The notes below the pieces were generated by a model. It searched no databases, was not told where the DNA came from, and saw nothing but the letters and a program-made list of their open reading frames with translations. DNA of 64,000 nt from assembly GCA_016165875.1 (NCBI GenBank), contig JABBOT010000005.1:17529131-17593130 (forward strand), read 5' to 3'. Each line of letters begins with the position of its first letter. Position 1 is the stretch's first letter. This DNA comes from Acanthopleura granulata (taxonomy: Eukaryota > Mollusca > Polyplacophora > Chitonida > Chitonidae). Below, piece after piece: positions 46,101-58,766 of the stretch. The position numbers and the translations under genes are program-made.

Positions 46101-48014
46101 TAACTCATGATAGTTGTTGACAAACAGTATGGTATGTTTTGTATACATGACTGAGCTTTTTGCTAAAGTTTGCATTATTGACTTATTGACTTATTGATTT
46201 ATTTCCCTGTATTTTTCTTTCTTTCGTTATTTTTTTTTTGGCATTTTCTGAGCTTTCGTACTTTTGAATAGTTGCATTATTGATCTTTTCACAGTCTACA
46301 TTTTGCATTTCATGGAGGCTGATGAGATCACCCATGTCATGCTAACTTTTTTCTGGAAAAGGACATCCAGAATTTCAGAATCCATTATTTAAGTCCCATT
46401 TACAGAAGAACCTCAAATTCCAGAACCGACCCAAATATAAAACCCCTTCAAGAGAGAAGAATTACTCCATTTTCCAGCCAGGCACTTTAGTGACGCGGCC
46501 AGCCCACTTGAGACCCAAAAGACATTTCCAACTACGCAACTGTATAACACTTGCAATGAGATGATGTTATTACTGATTATTAGTTGCCTGTCCACCAGAT
46601 TTCGAGTAACAAACCATTGACGACTTAATAAAAATCGAACCCAACAATGAATTGTCATAGAGCTTACCGCACAAGCAATCTTCTGTGACAGAGAGCCTGT
46701 TCACAAATCTAGTCAAGTTCTCGAGTAGAGGAGGAACCTTCCAGGCAGCTCCATCATGGCAAACATTCTGACTTTCACTTTGAACAGGTACTCTCTTCAG
46801 TGGTCAACAGACCGACACATTTGCCTTAACTCGGGGAGAGTTAAGCGAGACATATCCCCCCCAGACTGCAGGCCCAGTCAAGACCTTCCCAACAGGCCAG
46901 CAGAGAAAACGCAGCAAAACAAGCATCATGTCACAGCAAAAACAATGGTAAGGCATTTTCCGAACATCTTGCAATTCTCCAAGATACTTATTACTTACCT
47001 GGAACAACAACAACAACGATGCATACAAGGAAGAATAATAGGCCTACCACTAGCCTGTTTCGAACAAATGGCAACACTAGCAGGGTTCACTTCTTAGGTC
47101 AACTGACTAATGACTATGGCACCTTTTCCATACATTTACCTAGGACAACACAGCATTTCTTAACACATTTCTTAAAATCATTTTTCCACCACACACTATC
47201 ACTTTCATGGAAAAGTAAGTATGCCGGAAAAATTTCATGCCATGTAGGCCTCCCATTACATGGACAAATCTACTGCCAATACTTATGAAAATTTCAGGGG
47301 CCAAAACTTTGTCCAATTGAAGATAATGAATTCAAATCTTTACCATGCACACTTAACAATTACATGGTGTGAGGGGGAAAAAAAGCCATGAAATGTTTCA
47401 TCTTAATACGCTCACCTCCAACCGCACACTAAGCTTTAATTTACTGCCGACTTTAGACAAACTACTATCACATCACACGATGACATAATCCTATTTCAGA
47501 ATAAGTAGCACAGGCCAATTCAAGCCCAAGCCTGAAAACAGATCAACAAGAGATACTGATCACCCCTTTAAGAAGAATGGATACAACCATATCCTTTCAC
47601 CTTACATGTAACTTCCTTCATTCAACAAAATACTGAATGACTAGGAAATCTATTTTCAGGCTTGACATAAATAGAAAACACATATCTCAGTAAAGTTCAG
47701 TAAAGCACTTCCTTTCTGGACAGAAATTCATGGTACACAATTACAGCTTGTCTACAAGGTTCACCAGCAGCCCTCAACCTAGGCAACAGGTATCTGCTAT
47801 CGCAAATAATACATGTAGCACAGCTAAGGCCGATACAGGGAAGATGATGGGAATGTCTGATAGCAAGAAAAGCAAGTAAAAAGCTTAACAAACACTGCTA
47901 TTCAGCCTTAAAACAAATATATCAAATGATAAATTCTTAAAAAGAGATCCCTCATGGATTAGCTTATATTTTATTTCACTTTCTTGGTCAGATTTTTTAG
48001 CTGTGATAGCGGCC

Positions 48015-48185
48015 CTGTCTGTCTCTGTTCATCCTTGTCCATACGTTTGTTTGTCTGTCGATTTGTCTTTGTTTCTGTCCGTGTCTGTCTGTCCGTCCGT
48101 CCACATCTGTCTGTGTTGGTCCATCTGTCGTTCTCTGTGTTTCTCTCTCTCTATTTTTCTGTCCCTGTGTGTCTGTATCTTGTCT
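48015..48185. repeat. Degenerate TCTG/CTGT simple repeat
   Basis: Runs such as TGTCTGTCTGTCCGTCCGTC and GTTTGTTTGTCTGTCG dominate; it produces short frames on both strands that are not genes. Confidence 0.8.
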
Positions 48186-49573
48186 GCATGGACATCTCAG
48201 GTTTTTGACATCCTATCACAACATTGACCACTGACAAAGACTTTTTGTGGGATGTCACAGCTATTACAGCTTTGAGCTTGTTAATCAGACATATACATCC
48301 TTCCCAGTTCAGAGTCTCATGACCAGACAATACGGCTTTAGGGCCAGCAATGACAGACCCCCTCCGGTAAGGCTATTCTTGCACACTTCAGTATTCGTGA
48401 CACACTAGGCACACATATCCACACTTCACCAAACTTACCACAAGAGCAGCACTAGATCTTGAAGAATCCATCACGACTTTGACATGTACAGTTGTTTTGC
48501 AAACCAATGATATGTCAACATTAACCCAAATACGACAGCGACAAGCAAATGACTGGTGACAAAAGAATTGATATAACGACAAATCTGAACAACTGTAAAG
48601 GTAGTTTCCTGACCACGGCAAATTTTGAAACAATTAATCGGATCACGACACATTTAAATACCTCTGCCAATCATAGAATTTTATCTTTCTCGACATACAT
48701 ATATGCCAGCTGTTCAGTCAAGAATCCACCACTGATATCAAACAGAGAGTAGCTAAAGTGATGGAGAAGGCAATCCAATACAGTACACTTTTAAAGACTC
48801 TCTCTGAAAAGACATGTTAATAATAACTGATCAACACAGAGCCTGTTACACCTGCAGACTAGCTATACAACAACAACACTTCTCAAGGTGCACAGCATCG
48901 TACGCGTTGACTGCTACAACCGGAGGCGTTGGCACTGAATAGAGACATCAACAAGTGCGACAACTGTCAGATCAGCATATACAGAAGACAGGTATACAAA
49001 ACACAAGCCAGTCCAACCGAGACAAAAAATCCCAATCCAGTGTCATATTTATTAAGAATACCAGTAACATTGGGAGAATACAGACAAAACACTACTTGGC
49101 CCCAGAGTAAATGTGGATGAGAAGAGATGATCACTGGAGACAATTTCTGCCGATAACATAAAGCAATCTATCATTACAAATAAAGAATGACACATGATAA
49201 AAAAAATCTACGGATTCTTTCACGGCAACAGAGGTCAACTCTCCCCATACTTGCTCAGATCTCCATTTTTTTTTTCTGACATTACATTTTGAGAAGACTT
49301 TGATCATCCGTTATGCATCGCTTTTATCCTTTTTTGGTCTTTCCACTTGGTAAAATATGTGACGCCCCCTCTCTCACAGAGTTCAAATGACACAACATGC
49401 CAGCACTAAATAAAGAGAGTCTGTTGTAAACCTTGTAAGTTCATTCAAGACAACTACCAGTATATGGACTGACATTCCCGTAGATTCCAACTCAACAAGA
49501 ATCCAACAATAAAAACTGTTAAAAGACAGCCAGAGAGGTTCAATGAAGGGTGGCACAAAGTGACAGTACCGTT

Positions 49574-52500
49574 TTAGAAACGGTCCAGTTTTACGTCAAT
49601 CTCTCGTCCCTCGATCCTTGTCCTGTTAAGGAGGTCTGGGCGCAGGTTAAGGTAGACAACTTTAACGAGAACTCTACACGGTTAATACCACCTTTTTCAA
49701 AGAATGTCTCAGTTCATTTATTTACTTGATACCATAACTCCTTGATAAATTTGGGGCATATTAGTGAAATGTTATGCAATCTTGGCACCAGAATGTTCTG
49801 AATGCATGGTTATAACTTTACACCACATCGCCAATATTTCTGCCATATTGTTGTGAGGGAATGTTACCTGACCTTGACAGCATACACATAGTTCATATGA
49901 GCCCCTACAAGAACAATACATCATTATCTTCTCGCTTACAACTGAGCATTTTAAAGATACAGCATGCTTCAAGTCTGCAGTTGGTTTAGATTTGTGCTAT
50001 ACCAGAATTCCGTACAACAGTTTACCTGTGAAATACACTGAGAGAAGGTTCCACTGAACGAAATCTTACGATAAAATAGACTGTCCCATAAATCCTAGAG
50101 ATTGAAATGTGCACACCTGACAAAGTTAAGACAAAAGGATACTGACGGCACGCTGAGCGTCCTCGGGACTGCCGAATCTCACCAACCCCACCCCCCGGGA
50201 TTTTCCGTCTTTGTCAGTCTTGATCTCCGCAAACTTCACATCACCTGAATTAAACAATCATCTGCATGAACCTTGACTCACTAACTGATTGATTTGAAGT
50301 CTTAAGATTATTCTACTTTGATATGCCACAGATAAAGGTCATAGGAGAACCAATTAAAACCAGGTCAGCAATATTAAGGCAATCATGGGAGAACAAAAGG
50401 AGTATGTATGTATGCATGCTTGGGTTTTACATCAAACTCAACAAATTTTCAGTCAAATGACGATGAGGAGCCCTTAGAATGATTAATATGCTGTGTCTCC
50501 TCGCGGCAAGGCATCCATGTCACCAAAGTGCTGCCATCACTAAAACGTTAAGCTGAAGACACCAGACATGAAACCCCCCAGTCACATTATACTGACACCG
50601 GGCCGACCAGTCCTGTTTCCTTGCTCTAACCTCTCTATGCCGAGCACCCAGCGAGGCAACAACAAGTACCATTTTTGAAGTCTTTGGTATGACCTGGGAT
50701 TGATCGTGGACTTCCTGAAGTCAAGGCTGATGCTCTAACCACCAGGCCACCGAGGTGGTAAAAAGAAGGCCTTTGGAACTCATAAATATAATGAACTTTT
50801 TTAATGAAGTTTCAACACTGTGGGGTTAAATAGAAAAAAATTCCCGGGCCAAGTCCAAGGTTAAACCAACAACTGGTGTGTACAATATTTGCAAAAAACA
50901 ATCACCTAAGTAGCCCAACAATGACTCCTGCCTTTGTAAACTCTGAAAATGAACTTGTGGGTTTTGAGCACTAGACCTCACAGCTTTGTGGTGTCAAGTA
51001 GCCCTGTTAAGGCTGTCCAGCCAGAGCATCAGAATGTTTAAGCAGGTAAAACACTGTATGGCCATTTTCACCTATCAAGTTAAACTTACCCACATCTCGG
51101 AAACGCTCCCGCAAAGTCTGCCATGTACAAGAATATGGCAGCTGAAAGTGTAAAATATGCTATAGTTGTACACGAACCCATATCCCACATTTATACTGTC
51201 TACTTAAAAACATCTGACAGTTCTGACAGTGTATACAAAGTATGAAATCTGTTGACCCTTTGAAACATAACCACTCCCTTAAATACCTACAACAAAATAC
51301 TACAGTTGTGTGTATGACAGTGTATGATCAAGTTAAATTGGTGAAAACCTACTCAAACAAAGTTAATCATCAAATACTAGATACGTAAAGAGTAAGGGCA
51401 CCTCACAGGGGGTTTTGTAGCCAATTCCATTCAAGAAACACAATCCAAACATATCAGAAAATTTATTTCATGAAAACTTCATAAAAAATTTGTCAAAAAC
51501 TTAATCTTTAAATAAGTCACAAGAAAAAACGCTACCTCAGTGAAAGTAGTCTCTTACTGCATGATACAGACACTGACAAACTTACATTCTTGGCCACAAC
51601 GGTGCAGCCTTCCTGGCGCCCCCTGTTGGACACGGTGCCGATCGCGCTGACGTTACTTCTGCTGCTGCTGGAGTTGCCGCTGTAGCTCTGTGCTGGCTGG
51701 CTCTGGTTGTAGCCTGAGCCCATGCCTTGGCCGCTACCCATCATGTTACTGACGTTCGTCGAGCTCAGAGTACTGTACTCACTGATTCCTCCTGACCCCA
51801 TGTTACTGGTCGCCCCCATCATGCCCAGGTTAGACCCGCCGTAGTTCCCACTCATGTTGTCTCCCATGCCCATTCCCATGTTGGTGTTCAGACCGCTGCT
51901 GAGATTGCTCATCTGGTTGCCCAAGTTGCCCATGTTGGATGACATTCCCGCCGACATGTTGCTTGTCATGGCTGGCATGTTCATGTTCCCACCCATGCCC
52001 GCATTCATTCCGCTGCTCATTCCCACACCCATTCCACCCATGTTGCCACCCATGTCCATGGTCCCGCCCATGTTGCCCATGCCACCACCCATATTTCCCA
52101 TGTTGCCCATGCCCCCACCCATGTTGCCCATTCCCATGCCCATATTCCCCATGTTGCCCATTCCACCGGAGAAACCACCTATTCCACCTCCCATTCCCAT
52201 ACCCATCCCACCTGAAAACGACGAAATTACAATTCAAAAGTATGATTAACAATTACATACAGCAAGTTTTATTCTGCTCATGCACTAGGGACAGAAATGA
52301 TCATCCCACAAACTAAATACTTTCTCATTCCTTTCAATCTCAAATCATTGCGATTTTACTGGGTAGACAGCATCACTAAAACTAACTGATCACAGGACAA
52401 GACTGACTTTTTTAGAATGAAGTTAGTTGCAACACTGTCAAATATTTCTCTTACACAACAGGCATCAAGATTCGTGGCGCAGGTAACCAACTTCCCCACA

Positions 52501-55500
52501 GCAAACCACCATTCTTGATCTAGTAACTCACTGTCCTATGCCTGAAGCACAGATTTTCCTGGGCACAGTAAGCGGAATATTGGTAAAACCCAGGTGCTTT
52601 CCAACAATCGAAAGGCGGGATATTTTTTCAACCCCGTGAGGTAGTGCTAGCATGAAGCAGGACCTTCAGCCACTCTTACGTCAAAACTTGATTGTTGCTC
52701 AACGTCTACAATGTTTCAATGTCCTGGTTTCTACTGTAAAATCACGCTGTCCTTTCACACCTCGGCTCAGCACTCACCTGGCATCATGCCTTGCATCTGC
52801 TGCATGTTCTGTATGGGAGCTCCTCCTGCCCCTAGCCCCATGCCTATACCCTTCAGGCCACCTGCCAACACATAACATGTACATTCTAAATACCAAAGAA
52901 AGCCTTCTAATGTTGACTTAACCATTCTTAAAGATGACAATTGGTTTATAAAAAATTGTTGGTTTTTCCACTGGGTATTTGAACTAAAAATCACTACTAT
53001 TCATACAAAGATAATTGGATCTGATATCATTTCGTTATTTCTGAAATGTTGAAGGATTTCACAGAAACTAGCATTCCATTTCAGTGTGTTAAAATAGGTC
53101 CCAGTTTAAAAAAAAAATCACAGAACCAAAATTCTGTTTCACACACAAAAAGAAAAAAGGCTTGGCTGCACACTCAGTACTGCTTACTAAATTATAAGTA
53201 AGTTTTGAGTTGTGATCCTTCTAAGTATAGCTAATTTGTGAAAACACATTTATAACTGGTTGTCACAAATGCTCTCACAAAATTTAAAGCTTTTTCAATC
53301 TTTGAGTGTACAGTGAGCCTGCCATTCTATTTGTATGTACATGATGGAAAGGAAGTGGTATGGCCAATGACATTGTAACATTCAAAACAGAGCAGGCTTT
53401 TCAAACTGCTAGTTGCGAAACCAAAATCTGGAATTCAACTGTGTATTTTCAAGTCGAACTTAATGGCATTTCAGCAAAACATTCAGCTTCAGGGAGTTGT
53501 GCTATGAGTTAAAATCTAACGTTTTCTTTGCAACACTAGACCATGCCACACATTTTTACAAGCATTAAAGAACAATGCAGAAAGACTGGGCTCACTCGGT
53601 AAGTTTATAGGGTTGGGGCGGACTTCTGGTGCATCAGCATCCATTTTCACTCTCATCATTCGACCAAACAGCTCCTGGTTGTTGAACATAGCTAGTAAAG
53701 GGTCAAGAAAAAATTCTCAAAGCAGCTGACAACTTCAAAACTCAGAAACAATTCAGATATTTTTGTGTGGTTAGATTAAGCAAATAATCCATGCAGACAG
53801 AAAATGGAATTGATTGACTCGTTTGAATTTTTCTTTTTTAAACACATTTCACAAGGATACAGATAGCCTGAACTGCCTCCATAGGGTGCTCAAATTCCAC
53901 CACGCCAATGCCTTTACTCTTTCCTTCTTTATTTTTCTTGATCTCAACGTGCAGAACATTCCCTGCGAGCTTAAACACATCTTTTAGCTTTTTCCACGTC
54001 ACGTTGTACTCCAACTGAAAACATAAAGCCAAAGTGATACACATAAATGCCAATTCACGCAGCGCTATCGAAATTTATAAACCTTGAGTGCTTATAAAAT
54101 TAATAATCACAAATTCACCAGAGCCGCAAAGTGGTGAAAGACGTCTATGTCAGCTTGTATTCAGGCCTCTTGTTACCAGAATGATCCGCATTAAAAGACA
54201 GGGACACAAAAAGTTGATTGAATTCAAAACATTCAGCCATTAAAACGCCTCAAGACCCATGAAAATGTATTCCAACAAAGTGATGTTCCTGAAATTTGAC
54301 AGTCTTCACATTCTGAATAACAATGAAAATATTGACATATGAATAATCTATCATAATCCTAGAACTACTGATTTAACTATTTATTCTTTTCAAATATGAG
54401 GTGTACTTGTCAGCAAAAAAAGATTTAATTGTATTCAGCCACATTGCTGCAACATCAGACATCGAAAACTTTGACACAATTTATAACATCCAACATTCTA
54501 AACACATGAACAACTTACATTGGACACAAAAACACTGTTTGTAATTGGTCCATCAATGCCAAGCTGCTGTAAGATTTGTGGATTTATCCCAAAGTTGTTG
54601 CCCATCATTCCTCCGCCCATGTTGCCCATCATGCCACCACCCATGTTTCCGCCACCCATGCTGCCACCTCCCATGCTGCCACCTCCCATGTTCATCCCCA
54701 TTGGCCCTCCGCCTCCACCTCCCATCTTCTGCTGCTGAAGCTGCATGCGATCTTTTTCTCTCTCCTGGAAAAACACAAAACAATTTCAAAATGAAGCAAT
54801 CATACTCAGACCCTGATGCGGACACCTTACAAGCTGACCTGTGTTTTAACTACTCTGCAAAACTAGAAAATGTCCACACTTAACTTTGTGATTATGAAAG
54901 CAGTTATTTAGAAAATTACTGAGCTGTTGCAGCAACACACCTCTCTAACCACCAGAGCCCTGTCCTTCACTTTATACCGATGCATCTTTTCAAGCGCCCG
55001 TCTTGCTCCCTCTTTGTCCTTGAACTCAATAATTCTGCAAATACAGTGTTACAATATTCATGTCAGAAACACATCACTAATACAGGAAAACTTAAGAAAT
55101 GCTAACTGGTCATGTTTTCTTTAGCTGAACAACAATCTGAATGTATATATTTGAGTGTCCAGGTTTATGGAAATGACTCTAGCAAATTCTAGTATCGAAC
55201 ATTAACTTGTTTTATTCTCAAGTAATATACACCTATATATCAGTAATACTTGTTCACGTATGTAAATACCAGGCTTTAACCTGTTACAACCTATACAGGC
55301 ACAAGGTTTATATCTGAGGGAGTAGTAAGTTACGTCTAGTGGAATTAACTTACCCAGCTCCTTTTGATTTTCCGTCATTTGTTTCCAACATATCCACAAA
55401 AGCCACCTCTCCAACTGTAAAACAAAGTGCCGGGATTACTGTTCATTAATTTAACTGTTCTCTTTGCAACATCTTTCTCACGCAAGATCAAATTTAGATT

Positions 55501-58500
55501 AAAGCTGTTATCCAACAGCGTTGCCGGGGTCCACACTATTACCTATCTACCACATCTGGTACTCCCCTGATAACTTTATGGTAAGAAAAAAGAGAAAAAA
55601 ATACTGAATAAATTGAAAAAGAACAATCTGGATTTAAACCCGTGACTATCAGGTATCATACACATTGGACCTAGAACTAAAAACCAGCGTGGAAGTAGCT
55701 CAGCTTTGATCTTTTGCCTATAGCCCATAACAAAAGGCATGAAGAATACAGTGTAACAAGGATGATCTTCATTCTCATAGTAAACAGCACTCAGAGATGT
55801 TCAGCTTTACAGCAATAACCGTTTCCTATTACCTGACCTCTAAATCTGGGGAAATTCTTGCTTTTTCGCACTTTATATAGTACATATCTGGCCCTTACAC
55901 TAATTTTCAACATTACAGCTGTAACGGTTTTTGGTCAGGTGACCTCCAAATATGTGGAAAATTGTACCTTTCGAACTTTGATCGTAGTTTGCGTCAATAG
56001 TGTACATCTCAGACAAAAAATAAGATCAGATTCATGGTGAAACGTGAAATTACGTTAGGTAGCTTACTTAAAATTCTTAAATCTTAAATCTTAAATCTTA
56101 ATTCGTAAACTTTTGGTCACAGGACAACTTCGGTAATCAGTGCATTTCCAAAGTTTTTAAGACATGAAAATGATTTTTGCACACATAATTTGCACCAACA
56201 CATTTTGTCTGCATTTTAAATTTCAGCTCCATGGGAAAAACCCTTTAAGAGAAAATGTCAAAATGTCAACACATTCTATTCATGGCAATATGGCGTCCAA
56301 AGTTGGTCATGTTGAAAAATAAAAATTGTGGGGAAAAATTTCCATGTAAAAATGATAAGAAACAGACTGTATCTCAACCTCAGAGTGCAAAGGACTAGTC
56401 CGCAGAGCCTAATAATCTCATGATGCTTGAAAAAGAAAAAGAGAAAAAAAAAAAGATGCAGGATTTAACTGGATTTGAACCTGAGACTCCTAGGCAAAAC
56501 GTTCACTGCAGCTACCATGAAAGCCTGTGCAACAGAAACAGTGCTCTCAGAAACTAGGGCTCAGCCACATGTACAGAGAGACTGTGCCTTTCATCTGCTG
56601 TTCCCAGTGCCTGACTGAATTAGAATACCTACTCTGTGGCCAGCCAAACCAGAGTAAATGCTTTGGTGAAGGCCAGTACAGGATTCATTGGGTCTATGGT
56701 GAAAGCCAGTGAAAAGAAAACAAATAGTCCTGTCAAATACAAGGGATCTTTGATCTGCCTTTGATCTACTGCTCCCAGGTTATCCGAATGGGAGAATTTT
56801 GAGAAATTTGTGTTGGTTTCTTGCAAAAACTTCGAAACTATACAATGTTTGATAATAATTCTTGCAAAATTGTAATCCATACAACATGGAGGACCAGACA
56901 GTATGTTTGGTTAATCATTTTAAACAACATTTAGAGATGATGTAATTTTTTAACTTTGGTTGTTAATTAAAGCCTAATTTGCGAATCAAATTTAACGATT
57001 TTAATCAAATTCGAGCGATTTCAAGAGGTGTCCCACATGGAAGCTGTGTGGTCCCCTAATGAAGTAACATTTAGATCAAGTAAGATAACAAACAACCATC
57101 ACAAATTATAATGGAAAATACTGCATAGATACCAAACTTCATCCTAAAATACCAGCGGGGATTGGACAATGCTATTTTTGAGTTTAGCCTCCGTGGTGAG
57201 TGCAGCTCAATGACCCGTGAGCCTCTCACCAATGTGGTCGCTGGTAGTTCAAGTCTATCTCATGCTGGCTTCTTCTCAGGCCATATGTGTGAAGGTCTGC
57301 TAGCAACCTACTTTAGGTCAAAAATTACAAAACTACACACATGTACCTTTGGTTTGGTTTCATTCGCTAATTCAATACTTTAATTGAAAGTAGCTTCAAT
57401 AAATAATGGATACCTACATATACATGAATGCCAAATAACTCACCCTCTTTTCTGAACAGGTCTTTCAGGTCCTGCCATTTCATTTCATAGGGCACATTGC
57501 TGACAAAGACCCGTTTTGTGTTCACAGTTATGTTACTGCGTCTTCTCTCCCTGTCTCTGTGGTTATTTCTACCCGGGCTCCGTGAACGTGACCTGTCCAG
57601 GGGTGATCTTGACCGTGATCTGGAATACCTGTACAAACAGCAAAGATGCACGTCAAAAACTTATAAGATTAAAAGATTATCACGACTGTACCCTAGCACC
57701 ATCAGTCCGACATTACTCAGACATTGAGATCCACATATTAACATCTCCCCTTTCCACAACAAGACATAATTTTGTAAGGGTAATCTGATCAAGTATCATT
57801 TATATAAGGAGAAAGCATGCTGCATCCAGCATACAATTAATCAGGTAAATGCAACTTTGGGAAGGTGCCCACAAGTGAATGTGTGCTATATTTCTTTTCT
57901 AACCTTCTTCTTTCTTTTTATTTTACTCTTCTGAATTATTTTTGCAACGCACTTTTGAAGTGTTACGAATTGTTTCATTTATAACATTTTTGTTTTGCAC
58001 TATGTGAAAGGAAGTCAGCTGTGAATTGTGGAATCCAGGAGTCCAACTGTTGGTGATGATTCATATCCTCACGTGTATGACCTGCTTAAATTATGCGGGA
58101 AATGGTGGATATCCTAATATGAGAGGCAGTGGTATAACCTGGAGATTTTTACATGAGAAACAAAACTTTACTGGATTAGTCTTGCAAAATCGTGAGTGGC
58201 AACCAGAAGGGGAGATGTTACACTCTACTCTGTGGATTGACCAGCTAGTGTTATGTGGAGTGCTGTTTGCGTGACGCGAACTGTTAGTCTCCACTATGTC
58301 GTTACGAGGGGTTTCAGACGTGACATTTCAGCGTCGATGGCGACGACGTGATTGCTAATGCAAATTCCAGCGTTTGAGATATCTCAAACTAATAATGAAT
58401 ACACTAAGTTTTAGGGATACAATTTAAAGGTATGCTCCAAAACATTTCCGAAACATAAGGCACAAACAGATGTGTGTGAGAACCAATATCGGTCGTGATT

Positions 58501-58761
58501 TAACAGTTCTACGAGGTACTGGTATCGATTTATATGCAAGCACTTTGTTTACCATACAGCTGTTGTTGTTGTTGCAAAAACAAAGCCATACTAAGACGTG
58601 TGGAAGAAAACAGCAACACGATTATATCAAAGAAAATTCCTGATCTATCCCATAAAGTCACCACTATCTCAAGATATGTCTGATCTTTTTACGCAATACC
58701 TTTCTGTTTTGATAGACTGTTCAAAATCTGCTCCACTGTCTTGCAGCGATAGGTCCGCCAT
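49574..58761 (-). CDS. HNRNPM: HNRNPM/MYEF2-type RNA-binding protein with three RRMs
   Basis: Twelve exons, 58761-58700, 57628-57444, 55414-55354, 55034-54941, 54764-54519, 54014-53861, 53691-53596, 52861-52778, 52211-51586, 51141-51090, 50244-50143 and 49635-49574, join in phase to 607 aa. Order: short acidic start, RS-rich stretch (about 21-52), RRM1 (about 59-134, VFVSNVPYEMKWQDLKDLF, KSKGAGIIEF), Gly/Met linker, RRM2 (about 212-285, SVFVSNLEYNVTWKKLKDVF, KSKGIGVVEF), GLKGIGMGLGAGG, a 200-residue Met/Gly/Asn-rich region and RRM3 (about 530-607, VVAKNLPYSCTWQTLRERF, KSRGVGLVRF), ending GREIDVKLDRF. RRM layout and these motifs match hnRNP M and MYEF2, nuclear regulators of pre-mRNA splicing. 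The RS-rich N-terminus is unlike vertebrate hnRNP M. A short terminal exon completes RRM3; without it exon 11 would read into a stop after SILLS. Confidence 0.92.
50401..50760 (-). mobile_element. tRNA-derived SINE, family B, copy 2, in HNRNPM intron 10-11
   Basis: Better preserved partner of 41621-41960. On minus the head reads CCACCTCGGTGGCCTGGTGG then TTAGAGCATCAGCC, a box A-like start. The body carries AACAACAAGTACCA, CCTTGCTCTAACCTCTC and ACATTATACTGACACCGGG. It lies upstream of exon 11 in transcription order, within the exon 10-exon 11 intron. Confidence 0.85.
51586..52211 (-). other. HNRNPM: HNRNPM exon 9, Met/Gly/Asn low-complexity domain
   Basis: One 626-nt exon encodes residues about 328-536. 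It is dominated by GMGNMGG-type repeats, then Ser/Asn/Gly/Gln/Tyr-rich sequence (SGQGMGSGYNQSQPAQSYSG), then the first strand of RRM3. The position corresponds to the Met/Arg repeat region of vertebrate hnRNP M, but arginine is almost absent. The composition is prion-like and could support condensate formation (inference). A second Gly/Met run is in exon 5 (54519-54764). Confidence 0.88.
57184..57315 (+). mobile_element. tRNA-derived SINE, family A, 3'-truncated
   Basis: GCCTCCGTGG head fragment, CAATGACCCGTGAGCCTCTC, CACCAATGTGGTCGCTGGTA and TGAAGGTCTGCTAGCAACCT, then the match stops. It lies in the intron between HNRNPM exons 2 and 3, antisense to the gene. Confidence 0.78.
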
Positions 58762-58766
58762 TTTCT
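58753..58766 (-). promoter_or_regulatory. YY1-like motif overlapping the HNRNPM start codon
   Basis: The start codon sits in GAAAATGGCGGACC, which matches the YY1 consensus (AAnATGGCGG) often found at translation starts of housekeeping genes. Motif visible; binding inferred. Confidence 0.35.

Larger units (their letters stand above)
40256..49573. other. Intergenic or 3' UTR region between convergent WHAMM and HNRNPM
   Basis: I recognised no separate gene. Contents: two family A SINEs (41123-41400 and 42289-42556), a family B SINE (41621-41960), weak SINE traces (42030-42115, 44300-44420 and 44800-45000), a TCTG-rich simple repeat (48015-48185), homopolymers near 45600, and an echo of the HNRNPM last exon (43148-43171). 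Minus-strand AATAAA at 49048-49053 may end HNRNPM. Minus-strand donor-like GTAAG sites near 46668 and 48438 are unexplained and could belong to alternative 3' exons. Confidence 0.45.

Noticed and set aside
51830..52316. Met/Pro-, Cys/Pro- and His/Gly-rich ORFs in three other frames
   Set aside because: Shadows of the Gly/Met-rich HNRNPM exon 9; the true frame joins both neighbouring exons in phase.
54520..54883. Pro/Met- and His-rich plus ORFs
   Set aside because: Shadows of HNRNPM exon 5.
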